From Roseomonas xinghualingensis (GTDB lineage Bacteria > Pseudomonadota > Alphaproteobacteria > Acetobacterales > Acetobacteraceae): DNA of 64,000 nucleotides. The notes beneath the pieces are model-generated. The model made no database searches. It was not told where the DNA came from and saw only the letters and a program-made list of their open reading frames with translations. This document shows positions 46,362-54,329 of this stretch, one piece after another. The stretch is taken from the NCBI RefSeq assembly GCF_025791835.1, contig NZ_JAOXLP010000020.1, positions 7,048 through 71,047 on the forward strand, written 5' to 3'. The position numbers were made by a program, and so were the translations under genes. Every line of letters begins with the position of its first letter. The first letter of the stretch is position 1.

Positions 46362-47748
46362 CATCCTGATCGTCGACGACGAGCCGGACATCCGCGCCCT
46401 GATCGACGGCATCCTGGCGGATGAGGGCTACGAGGTCCGGCAGGCGGCAAACAGCGACCAGGCCCTGGCCGCCTTCCGCCAGAAGCGCCCAAGCCTCGTC
46501 GTCCTGGACATCTGGCTCCAGAACTCCCGGCTGGACGGGCTTGGCATCCTCGAGGCCCTCCATCGTGAGGAGCCGCGCGTGCCGGTGGTCATGATCTCCG
46601 GCCACGGTACAATCGAGACGGCGGTCCAGGCTATCCAGCAGGGTGCCTATGACTTCATCGAGAAGCCCTTCAAGTCGGACCGGCTGCTGCTGATCGTCGC
46701 CCGCGCGCTGGAAGCCGCGCGTCTCAAGCGCGAGAACAGCGAGTTGAGGCTGCGCAGTGGTTCTGAGACGGAGCTGGTCGGCACCTCCTCCCTCGTCGCG
46801 GGCATACGCAACGCGATCGAGAAGGTGGCGCCCACCGGCTCACGGGTCCTCATCACCGGTCCTGCCGGCTCCGGCAAGGAAGTGGCGGCACGGATGATCC
46901 ATGCCCGCTCCCGCCGTGCCGATGAGCCCTTTGTGGCCCTGAACTGCGCCACCCTGAACCCCGCCCGCTTCGAGGAGGAGTTGTTCGGGGTGGAAGGCGG
47001 CCCCGATCCAATTGCCCTGCCCCGACGCCAGGGGGTGCTTGAGCGCGCCCATGGCGGGACCCTGCTGCTGGACGAGGTGGCGGACATGCCGCTGGAGACC
47101 CAGGGCAAGATTGTCCGCGCTCTGCAGGAACAGGGTTTCGAGCGCATCGGTGGCGCAACGCGGGTGAAGGTGGATGTACGCGTCACGGCCACTACGAACC
47201 GTGACCTCTCGGCCGAGATCGCCGCCGGCCGCTTCCGCGAGGACCTGTTCTATCGCCTCGCCGTCGTGCCCATCCGAATGCCCTCCCTGCGGGAGCGGCG
47301 GGAGGACGTGCCGGCCCTGGCGCGCCATTTCATGGCGAAGTCGGCCGAGAATTCCGGCGTTCCCCCTCGCGAGATCAGCGAGGACGCCATGGCGGCCATG
47401 CAGGCCTATGATTGGCCGGGCAATGTCCGCCAGCTGCGGAACCTAGTGGATTGGCTGCTGATCATGGCTCCGGGCGGCCCTGCCGACCCGATCCGGCCGG
47501 AGATGCTGCCCCCGGAGGTCGGCTCCGCCGCCCCGGCCATGCTGAAGCTGGACCGTTCCAGCGAGATCATGACGCTCCCGCTACGCGATGCGCGCGAGCT
47601 GTTCGAGCGGCAGTATCTGGAGGCGCAGCTGCTGCGCTTCGGCGGCAATATCAGCCGCACCGCCAATTTCGTCGGCATGGAACGCTCCGCCCTGCACCGG
47701 AAGCTGAAGTTCCTGGGTGTGCAGGCTGAGGACCGTGCGAACGCCTGA
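46351..47748 (+). CDS. ntrX: Response regulator NtrX
   Basis: A 465-aa regulator with receiver domain (acceptor D53 in VVLDIWLQ), an AAA+ domain (Walker A GPAGSGKE; GGTLLLDEVADMP) and a C-terminal Fis-like helix-turn-helix (FGGNISRTANFVGMERSALHRK). The GAFTGA loop that contacts sigma-54 is replaced by an unrelated GGPDPIALPRRQG stretch, so it should not activate sigma-54 promoters; this is known for alphaproteobacterial NtrX. The ATG at 46351 follows AGAGGAGAG. Its stop overlaps the ATG of dat. Confidence 0.94.
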   Translation: MAHDILIVDDEPDIRALIDGILADEGYEVRQAANSDQALAAFRQKRPSLVVLDIWLQNSRLDGLGILEALHREEPRVPVVMISGHGTIETAVQAIQQGAYDFIEKPFKSDRLLLIVARALEAARLKRENSELRLRSGSETELVGTSSLVAGIRNAIEKVAPTGSRVLITGPAGSGKEVAARMIHARSRRADEPFVALNCATLNPARFEEELFGVEGGPDPIALPRRQGVLERAHGGTLLLDEVADMPLETQGKIVRALQEQGFERIGGATRVKVDVRVTATTNRDLSAEIAAGRFREDLFYRLAVVPIRMPSLRERREDVPALARHFMAKSAENSGVPPREISEDAMAAMQAYDWPGNVRQLRNLVDWLLIMAPGGPADPIRPEMLPPEVGSAAPAMLKLDRSSEIMTLPLRDARELFERQYLEAQLLRFGGNISRTANFVGMERSALHRKLKFLGVQAEDRANA

Positions 47749-48623
47749 TGTCCAGAATCGCTTATGTGAACGGGCGTTACGTCGCGCAGCGCGACGCATG
47801 CGTGAACATTGAGGACCGCGGCTACCAGTTCGGTGACGGCATCTATGAGGTGGTCCATCTCTATGATGGCCGCTTCATCGACGCCGATCTGCACCTTGCG
47901 CGGCTTGAGCGCTCCGTGAAGGAGATTCGGTTGGGCATGCCCATGCCGCTGGCTTCCCTGAAGCTGGTGCTGGCTGAGGTTGCGCGCCGGAACCGCGTAA
48001 GCGAGGGGCTGCTCTACATGCAGGTGGGCCGCGGGGTGGCGCGGCGCGACCATGCCTTCCCGAATACCCCGGTGCCTGTAAGCCTGGTGGTCACGGTGCG
48101 GCGGGTTCCGCCCTATCCCAGCAGCCTGGATGGCTGGAGCATGTCCGCCATCACCCATCCGGACCTCCGCTGGGCCCGGCGCGACATCAAGAGCGTGAAC
48201 CTGTTGCCGAACGTGCTTGCTCGCCAGGCCGCGCGGGAGGCGGGGGCAGGGGAGGCGATCCTCTTCGATCCGGCCACCAGCATGGTGACCGAGGGGGCGG
48301 CGACGAGCTTCTGGATCGTGGATGCCGAGGGAAGCATTCGTATCCCGCCGCTGGGCCCGACGATCCTGCCCGGCTGCACACGCGCCGCGATGCTGGCGGA
48401 GATGGCCGAGCATGGCATGCGTGCCGAGGAGCGGCCTTTCTCACTGGACGAGCTGGCCAAGGCGAGGGAGGCTTTCATCACCTCCGCCACCTCCTTCGTG
48501 AAGCCGGTCCTGGCAGTGGACGGCAAGCCGGTGGGCGACGGCAAGCCGGGTCCGGTGGCCCGTCGCCTCTTCGAAATCTTCGCCCGCCATGTGAAAGGCG
48601 CGCCGCGCAACGCGCTGCAGTGA
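47748..48623 (+). CDS. dat: D-amino-acid aminotransferase (class IV PLP)
   Basis: A 291-aa PLP enzyme of fold type IV that converts D-alanine and other D-amino acids to keto acids with D-glutamate formation. The PLP lysine is K148 in RRDIKSVNLLPN. The N-terminal YVNGRYVAQRDACVNIEDRG-type start and the VTEGAATSFWIV segment fit Dat better than branched-chain aminotransferases. It is translationally coupled to ntrX (TGATG). The trkA gene often found at this position in relatives is absent. Confidence 0.88.
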   Translation: MSRIAYVNGRYVAQRDACVNIEDRGYQFGDGIYEVVHLYDGRFIDADLHLARLERSVKEIRLGMPMPLASLKLVLAEVARRNRVSEGLLYMQVGRGVARRDHAFPNTPVPVSLVVTVRRVPPYPSSLDGWSMSAITHPDLRWARRDIKSVNLLPNVLARQAAREAGAGEAILFDPATSMVTEGAATSFWIVDAEGSIRIPPLGPTILPGCTRAAMLAEMAEHGMRAEERPFSLDELAKAREAFITSATSFVKPVLAVDGKPVGDGKPGPVARRLFEIFARHVKGAPRNALQ

Positions 48624-48636
48624 AAGAGGCCGCCTG

Positions 48637-49299
48637 ATGCAGCGCCCGCTGGCCATCGTCTGGGACTGGGACAACACGCTGGTCGATGGCTGGCCCGCCA
48701 TCCAGTCCGGCCTGAACGCCGCCTTCCGCGACGCCGGCTTGCCTGAATGGACACTGGAGGAGGTGCGGGAGCGCGTGCGCCACTCCCTGCGCGATAGCTT
48801 CCCGCAACTTTTCGGCAGCCGCTGGGAGCATGCGCGGGACATCTTCTACGCCGCTGTCCGCGCAACCCATCTGGCCGTGTTGGAACCCATGCCTGGAGCC
48901 GGCCCGTTGATCCGCCAGGCGGCGGAACTCGCGCCGCTGGCCGTGCTGTCCAACAAGGCAGGGTCGCTGCTGAGGGCGGAGGCCGCCCATCTTGGCTGGG
49001 TGGCGCATTTCCGGGCACTGGTCGGCGCCGGCGACTGTGTGGCGGACAAGCCCGATCCACGTCCCATGCGCTTGGCCTGCGCCGCCTGCGGCGTCCCGGC
49101 TGGCGGGGCGGTCTGGTATGTAGGTGACAATTCCCTCGACATGGATGCCGCGCGCCGTGCCGGCTGCGTGCCGGTGCTGCTGGGCGATGCGGCGCATGAT
49201 GGTGGCCCGGACCGCGCCGCCGCAGCTCTGCATTTCCCGACGGCCGGGCACATGACAGCTGCGTTATCGGCGCTTGCCAAGCGGGCCCCGGCGGAGTGA
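48637..49299 (+). CDS. HAD-family hydrolase (phosphoglycolate-phosphatase-like)
   Basis: A 220-aa phosphatase. The nucleophile and acid/base aspartates are D10 and D12 in VWDWDNTLVDG. A helical cap domain, LAVLSNKAG (motif II), a Lys in VADKPDPRPM (motif III) and WYVGDNSLDMDAA (motif IV) follow. The WDWDNT motif is a recognised variant of DxDxT. Substrate unknown. It lies 13 bp after dat and probably belongs to the ntr operon. Confidence 0.85.
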   Translation: MQRPLAIVWDWDNTLVDGWPAIQSGLNAAFRDAGLPEWTLEEVRERVRHSLRDSFPQLFGSRWEHARDIFYAAVRATHLAVLEPMPGAGPLIRQAAELAPLAVLSNKAGSLLRAEAAHLGWVAHFRALVGAGDCVADKPDPRPMRLACAACGVPAGGAVWYVGDNSLDMDAARRAGCVPVLLGDAAHDGGPDRAAAALHFPTAGHMTAALSALAKRAPAE

Positions 49300-49318
49300 T
49301 TTAGCAACCCCGCGGGCG

Positions 49319-49382
49319 AGGATGCGCGCCACGGGAACGCGGCATGTCGTAAGGACGTGTCACGCAAGAACAACCGCATCCT
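49319..49382 (+). other. Long-range complementary pair in the hfq leader
   Basis: AGGATGCG (49319-49326) is a perfect complement of CGCATCCT (49375-49382), enclosing 48 nt. It lies in the 133-bp gap before hfq. An RNA fold here could serve autoregulation, which is known for E. coli Hfq, but in GC-rich DNA an 8-bp match may be chance. Confidence 0.3.
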
Positions 49383-49432
49383 GACCCGCCACGGCAAAGC
49401 CGGGTGGAGAGCAAGAAGAAGGACATCAGCCA

Positions 49433-49768
49433 ATGGCTGCCGACAAGTCCCAGAACGTGCAGGACGTGTTCCTGAATCATGTTCGCAAAAGCAAGACCCC
49501 GGTCACCGTGTTCCTCGTGAACGGTGTTAAGCTCCAGGGCATCATCACCTGGTTCGACAACTTCTCGGTGCTTCTGCGCCGTGACGGTCACACGCAGCTG
49601 GTCTACAAGCATGCGATCAGCACCGTCATGCCGGGTGCCCCGATCATGCTCTTCGATGCCGCTTCCGGCGGCGCCCAGGCCCAGCCAACCCAGGCCGGTG
49701 CCCCCATTCGTGAGACCACCATGACCCTTACACCGCGCGAGCCGAGCCCTGTCGCTGGCGAAGGCTGA
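49433..49768 (+). CDS. hfq: RNA chaperone Hfq
   Basis: A 111-aa Sm-like protein that forms a hexameric ring and pairs small RNAs with mRNAs. The conserved core (about residues 6-72) includes [29 protein letters not shown] and the Sm2 YKHAIST. The C-terminal extension of about 39 residues, rich in Ala, Gln, Pro and Thr, is longer than in most alphaproteobacteria. AAGAAGGA precedes the ATG. hflX follows after 31 bp, the usual partner order. Confidence 0.96.
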   Translation: MAADKSQNVQDVFLNHVRKSKTPVTVFLVNGVKLQGIITWFDNFSVLLRRDGHTQLVYKHAISTVMPGAPIMLFDAASGGAQAQPTQAGAPIRETTMTLTPREPSPVAGEG

Positions 49769-49799
49769 GTCCGGGGCAGGGGCCCCCACCCCCGCCGCC

Positions 49800-51062
49800 G
49801 TGATCCTGCCCTGGGAACGACCACAGGGCATTCCGGATGGACGTGGCGCTGCCCGCGCCGCCGAGGCCAGGTTGGCCGAGGCGGTCGGGCTGACCGCCTC
49901 GATCGGCGTGGCCATCGTCCACACCAGCATCCATCCCCTGCGCACCCGGCGCCCCAGCACGCTGCTGGGCGAAGGCCAGGTGGAAGCTGCCCGCGCGGCC
50001 ATGGCGGAGCACGGCGTGCAGGTTGCCGTGGTCGATGCGGCGCTCACCCCCGTGCAGCAGCGCAACCTGGAGCGCGCCTGGGGCTGCAAGGTCATTGATC
50101 GCACGGGGCTGATCCTGGAGATCTTCGGTGAGCGCGCCCGCACGCGGGAAGGTTCGCTGCAGGTCGAACTCGCCCATCTGGAATACCAGCGCACGCGCCT
50201 CGTACGGTCCTGGACCCATCTGGAGCGGCAGCGGGGCGGCTTTGGCTTCCTCGGCGGCCCAGGCGAGTCACAGATCGAGATCGACCGCCGCCTGATCGGC
50301 GAGCGGATCGTGAAGCTGAAGAAGGAGCTGGAGCAGGTACGCCGCACCCGCGGGCTGCACCGCACAGCGCGGACCAAGGTTCCTTATCCGGTGGTCGCGC
50401 TGGTCGGCTATACCAATGCTGGCAAATCCACCCTGTTCAACGCGCTGACCGGCGCCGGCGTCTATGCACAGGACCAGCTCTTCGCGACGCTGGATCCGAC
50501 CATGCGCGCCATCCGCCTGCCTTCCGGCCGCACGGTGATCCTCTCCGACACGGTGGGCTTCATCTCCGAACTGCCAACCCAACTTGTCGAGGCCTTCCGC
50601 GCAACCCTGGAAGAGGTGGCGGCCGCCGATATCATCCTGCATGTGCGCGACGTTGCTCATCCGGACAGTGCCGCCCAGCGTGCCGATGTTCTGGGTGTGC
50701 TGACCGACCTCGCCACGGGCCCGGACGCGCCGCTGGACGAAGCCTGGGAATCTCGGGTCATCGAAGTCCTGAACAAGACGGATCTGCTGGAGGAACCGCC
50801 TGCCGCCAGTCCCACCGCCATCCCGGTTTCGGCTCTGACGGGCACTGGGCTGGATGAGTTGCGAACCGTGCTCGACCGGCGTCTGGCCGCTGGCTTCGTG
50901 ACGGAAAGCATCACCCTGGCTCCCGAGGATGGCGCGAGCCTCGCCTGGCTCTACGAGCATGGGGAGGTGCTGGAGCGTCACGACACCGAAGAGGCCATCC
51001 GTCTCTCGGTCCGCCTCGCCCCGGCCGATCTCGCTCGTTTCGCTCAGCGCGGAGCCGCATGA
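49800..51062 (+). CDS. hflX: Ribosome-associated GTPase HflX
   Basis: A 420-aa GTPase that splits stalled 70S ribosomes. The N-terminal nucleotide-binding domain has RRPSTLLGEGQVE, and a coiled coil is near GESQIEIDRRLIGERI. The G domain shows GYTNAGKST (G1), DTVGF (G3) and NKTD (G4). The start is a GTG at 49800 with only a distant GGGG-rich element before it; no other start exists in the open frame back to 49725. The IMPase gene overlaps its end by 4 bp. Confidence 0.93.
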   Translation: MILPWERPQGIPDGRGAARAAEARLAEAVGLTASIGVAIVHTSIHPLRTRRPSTLLGEGQVEAARAAMAEHGVQVAVVDAALTPVQQRNLERAWGCKVIDRTGLILEIFGERARTREGSLQVELAHLEYQRTRLVRSWTHLERQRGGFGFLGGPGESQIEIDRRLIGERIVKLKKELEQVRRTRGLHRTARTKVPYPVVALVGYTNAGKSTLFNALTGAGVYAQDQLFATLDPTMRAIRLPSGRTVILSDTVGFISELPTQLVEAFRATLEEVAAADIILHVRDVAHPDSAAQRADVLGVLTDLATGPDAPLDEAWESRVIEVLNKTDLLEEPPAASPTAIPVSALTGTGLDELRTVLDRRLAAGFVTESITLAPEDGASLAWLYEHGEVLERHDTEEAIRLSVRLAPADLARFAQRGAA

Positions 51063-51895
51063 GTCACTTTGACGAGGCAGCCCTGCGGGCAGTGGACGGC
51101 ATCCTGCGTGCTGCTGCCCAGGCCGAGATCATGCCGCGCTTCCGTCGGCTGGCCGCTGTGGATATCCGTACCAAGTCCGGCCCGCTGGACATGGTCACCG
51201 ATGCCGATGAGTGTGCCGAGCGGGTAATCTCCGCTGCGCTGTCGGAACTCTTCCCCGGCTGCGTCGTGGTGGGGGAGGAGGGGTGCTCGGCCGATCCCGC
51301 CCTGCTGGACCAGCTGGGAGTGGCCGATCTCGCTTTCGTGGTGGATCCGGTGGACGGCACGGCGAATTTCGTGGCCGGCATGCCGCTCTTCGGCAGCATG
51401 GTCGCCGCCTTTGAGAAGGGCGAGGTGGTCGCCGCCTGGATTCATGATCCATTGGGAGAGGACACCCTGACCTCGATGCGCGGGCAGGGGGCCTGGCTGG
51501 CCGCCAGGGACGGGACACGCAGCCCGCCCCTGCGCGTGGCCGAGGCCGCGCCGGTCAGCGCCATGGTCGGCTGCATCTCCTATGGCTATCTGGCCGAGCC
51601 GATGAAGAGCCGTGTGGCGGCCCGCCTGCCCAGGCTTGCGAAAACCTGGCAGTTGGGCTGCGCTGCCCATGAGTACCGGCTTCTGGCCACCGGGCACACA
51701 CATCTGTCGCTCTACAACCGGTTGATGCCCTGGGACCACGCAGCTGGCTGGCTGATCCACCGGGAGGCCGGCGGCTATTCCGCCCATTTCGACGGCAGCC
51801 CCTATGCTCCGGCAGCCGATCGTGCCGGAGGTCTGATCTGCGCACCGGATCGCACATGCTGGGAGGCCGCACGGGCAGCGTTTCTGGGCGAGTAG
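51059..51895 (+). CDS. Inositol-monophosphatase-family phosphatase
   Basis: A 278-aa lithium-sensitive-type phosphatase fold with metal motifs GEEG (about 72-75), VDPVDGTANF (about 94-103) and PWDHAAGWLI. Histidinol-phosphatase, inositol-phosphatase and CysQ-type activities share these motifs and cannot be separated by eye. Its ATG overlaps the hflX stop (ATGA), so it is the last gene of the ntr-hfq cluster. It converges on mazG with 9 bp between them. Confidence 0.87.
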   Translation: MSHFDEAALRAVDGILRAAAQAEIMPRFRRLAAVDIRTKSGPLDMVTDADECAERVISAALSELFPGCVVVGEEGCSADPALLDQLGVADLAFVVDPVDGTANFVAGMPLFGSMVAAFEKGEVVAAWIHDPLGEDTLTSMRGQGAWLAARDGTRSPPLRVAEAAPVSAMVGCISYGYLAEPMKSRVAARLPRLAKTWQLGCAAHEYRLLATGHTHLSLYNRLMPWDHAAGWLIHREAGGYSAHFDGSPYAPAADRAGGLICAPDRTCWEAARAAFLGE

Positions 51896-51904
51896 CGAAG
51901 ACGA

Positions 51905-52702
51905 TCAGCGCTGCTCGGACGCCTTCGCGGCCTGCCAGAGCGTTTCCATCTCCTCCAGGGTAGCATCAGCGGGCGCGCGGCCTTCCTCTGCCAGCCCATC
52001 TTCGATGGCGCCGAAACGGCGTTCAAACTTGGCGTTGGCGCCACGCAGGCAGGATTCCGGGTCCAGGTCCAGCTTCCGGGCAAGGTTGGCCAGAACGAAG
52101 AGCAGGTCGCCCACCTCATCCGCCAGCCGCGCCGGATCAGCCTTGGGCAGCTCGGCCCGCAACTCGGCAGCCTCTTCCTCCAGCTTGTCCAGCACCTGAT
52201 TGGCATCCGGCCAGTCGAAGCCGACCCGTGCCGCGCGCCGTGTCAGCTTGGCGGCGCGGGTCAGGGCAGGGAGGTTGGACGCCACTCCTGCTAGCGTGCC
52301 GGTTTCCGCCCGGGCAGCCCGCTCGGCTGCCTTCTGGGTCTCCCAAGCCAGGGTTTGGGTTTCAGCATTCCGCGCAGCTTCCTCGCCAAAGACATGAGGA
52401 TGGCGCCGGATCATCTTGTCGCTGATGGATTTGGCCACATCAGCAAAGCCGAAGCGCCCGAGCTCCTCGGCCATGCGCGCGTGATAGACGACCTGAAAAA
52501 GCAGATCACCCAATTCATCCTGCAGCCCGGCCCAGTCTTGCCGTTCGATCGCATCCGCGACCTCATGGCCTTCCTCGACCGTGTAGGGCGCGATGGACGC
52601 GAAATCCTGTACGCGGTCCCAAGGGCATCCATCCGGTGCCCGAAGCCGCTCCATGATCCCAAGGAGGCGGGACAGTTCGGAGGAGGCGGAAGCGGCGTTC
52701 AT
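51905..52702 (-). CDS. mazG: Nucleoside triphosphate pyrophosphohydrolase MazG
   Basis: A 265-aa house-cleaning NTPase with two MazG domains. The first has GCPWDRVQDF and EEGHEVADAIE-ELGDLLFQVVYHA. The second has EEEAAELRAE-EVGDLLFVLANLARKL. Metal-binding E-x-x-E and E-x-x-D pairs are kept in both. Length is normal. A strong promoter-like pair lies directly upstream, inside the gap to the MBL gene. Confidence 0.93.
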   Translation of the reverse strand: MNAASASSELSRLLGIMERLRAPDGCPWDRVQDFASIAPYTVEEGHEVADAIERQDWAGLQDELGDLLFQVVYHARMAEELGRFGFADVAKSISDKMIRRHPHVFGEEAARNAETQTLAWETQKAAERAARAETGTLAGVASNLPALTRAAKLTRRAARVGFDWPDANQVLDKLEEEAAELRAELPKADPARLADEVGDLLFVLANLARKLDLDPESCLRGANAKFERRFGAIEDGLAEEGRAPADATLEEMETLWQAAKASEQR

Positions 52703-52732
52703 ACCGGCGCACCTTTGTGTCGCGTAATGTAG

Positions 52733-52760
52733 ATTATGTAAAATTCTTCTGGCATGTCAG
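52733..52760 (-). promoter_or_regulatory. Promoter-like element before mazG
   Basis: On the minus strand CTGACA (52755-52760) and CATAAT (52733-52738) match five of six consensus bases each, with 16-bp spacing. It overlaps the last codons of the MBL gene and would give mazG a leader of about 25 nt. It is the best sigma-70 match I found. Confidence 0.5.
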
Positions 52761-53545
52761 CGGACCTCCAGCGTCATTCCATCGAATGCCGGCTCAATTC
52801 CGTCCGGGAGTGACGAACGCATCCAGGCCCAGTCCAGATCGGGTCCCATGTGGGTCAGCACTGTGCGCTCGGGCCCGATCCGACTTGCCCAATCGATCAC
52901 CTTAGCGACATGGGCGTGGACTGGATGCGGCTGGCGCTGAAAGCAGCCGACCACCCAGGAGCGCACGCCTACCAGCGCCTCAAAGCCGTCCTCCGGCATC
53001 CCCACAACATCGGTCGAATAACCGAACTCGCCGATGCGAAGCCCAAGCGTCTCCATCACCTTGTGGTCCTGGGAGAACGTCCGGACATCAAGCCCGGCGA
53101 TCGGAACAACCTGTCCGGGCTCCACCACCTGTGGCTCCAGAGCCGGCCGGAAGAAGCCAGGCGTGGCCGGCCTGAACGCATAGTCGAAGCGCCGGCCCAC
53201 ATCCTCCAGAGTCCGTGCCGTGGCATAGAGCGGCAGCGCGCGGCCCATGATCCGGTTCATGATCCGCAGTTCGTCCAGGCCCAGCACATGGTCCGCATGG
53301 GCATGGGTCAGGACGACCGCATCGATACGGCCTATGCCATTGGCCAGAAGCTGCGCCCGGAGATCCGGCCCGGCATCGACGAGAATTGTCGTACCATCCA
53401 CGGCCTGGATGACGATGCTCGAGCGGCTTCGCCGGTTCCGCAACTCCTTGGGGTCGCAGGCTCCCCAGTTGCCGAGGCCATCGGTTCCGCCCAGAAGCGG
53501 AACCCCCCCGGAACCACCGCAGCCAAGGATGGTAATTTTCAACAA
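52757..53545 (-). CDS. MBL-fold metallo-hydrolase (PhnP-like)
   Basis: A 262-aa metallo-beta-lactamase-fold enzyme. The dinuclear metal motif is THAHADHVLGLDELR (from about residue 80), followed by QDHKVMETLGLRIGEFGYSTD and a C-terminal THMGPDLD. The N-terminal LGCGGSGGVPLLGG is typical of the PhnP-like group, which includes cyclic-phosphate phosphodiesterases. It follows tatD by 10 bp and belongs to the metG-tatD unit, an arrangement conserved in alphaproteobacteria. Confidence 0.9.
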   Translation of the reverse strand: MLKITILGCGGSGGVPLLGGTDGLGNWGACDPKELRNRRSRSSIVIQAVDGTTILVDAGPDLRAQLLANGIGRIDAVVLTHAHADHVLGLDELRIMNRIMGRALPLYATARTLEDVGRRFDYAFRPATPGFFRPALEPQVVEPGQVVPIAGLDVRTFSQDHKVMETLGLRIGEFGYSTDVVGMPEDGFEALVGVRSWVVGCFQRQPHPVHAHVAKVIDWASRIGPERTVLTHMGPDLDWAWMRSSLPDGIEPAFDGMTLEVR

Positions 53546-53555
53546 GAACAGAGAT

Positions 53556-54329
53556 CTATGCGGATTTGGAGAAAAGGCGCTCGAAGTTCCGCGTGGTGAC
53601 GTCCTGCACCTTCGCGATGTCCCAGCCCCTCACCCTCGCCAGCACGGCTGCCGTATGGGCCACCAGTGCAGGTTCGTTGCGTTTCCCGCGCAAAGGGACG
53701 GGTGCCAGGTAAGGACTGTCCGTCTCCACCAATAACCGGTCCTCCGGCAGATCCGCCGCAATGGCCCGCAACTCCTCACTCTTGGGGAAGGTCAGGATAC
53801 CGGAGAGCGAGACATAGCCCCCTTCCGCCACCACCGCCTCCGCCAGGGCACGGGTCGAGGAGAAGCAGTGCAACAGAGCCGGGAACGACCCGCCGGCCGC
53901 GCGTTCCTCGGCCAGGATGGCGGCGATATCGTCATCCGCATCCCTCGCATGGATCACCAGCGGCAAGCCGGTGCGCTGGCTTGCCCGGATATGGTTCCGG
54001 AAACTCTCCTGCTGCACCTCGCGCGGGGCCTTGTCGTAGAAATAATCGAGGCCCGACTCACCGAGTCCGATGATTCGCGGATGATCGGTGAGTGCCACCA
54101 GCTCATCCACGCTCGCGACAGGCGCTTCGCCCACACTCTGCGGATGCACGCCGACCGTGCCCCAGACCTGGGGAAAGCGCTCCGCCAGTTCCTTCACCTT
54201 GGCGGCCTGATCGACCCGCACGCCGATTGTTACCATCCGCTCGACCCCGGCCTCGGCGGCCCGGCCAATCACGGCCTCGATCTCCGCCTCAGTGTAGTAG
54301 TCGAGATGGCAGTGGCTATCGACGAGCAT
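53556..54329 (-). CDS. tatD: TatD-family metal-dependent hydrolase
   Basis: A 257-aa amidohydrolase-fold enzyme beginning MLVDSHCHLD, the first metal-site motif. GLGESGLDYF, FRNHIRASQRTGLPLVIHARDAD, LLHCFSS and LLVETDSPYLAP follow. TatD proteins are 3'-5' DNA exonucleases or deoxyribonucleases; a role in Tat export is not supported despite the name. Its ATG overlaps the metG stop by one base. Confidence 0.93.
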   Translation of the reverse strand: MLVDSHCHLDYYTEAEIEAVIGRAAEAGVERMVTIGVRVDQAAKVKELAERFPQVWGTVGVHPQSVGEAPVASVDELVALTDHPRIIGLGESGLDYFYDKAPREVQQESFRNHIRASQRTGLPLVIHARDADDDIAAILAEERAAGGSFPALLHCFSSTRALAEAVVAEGGYVSLSGILTFPKSEELRAIAADLPEDRLLVETDSPYLAPVPLRGKRNEPALVAHTAAVLARVRGWDIAKVQDVTTRNFERLFSKSA

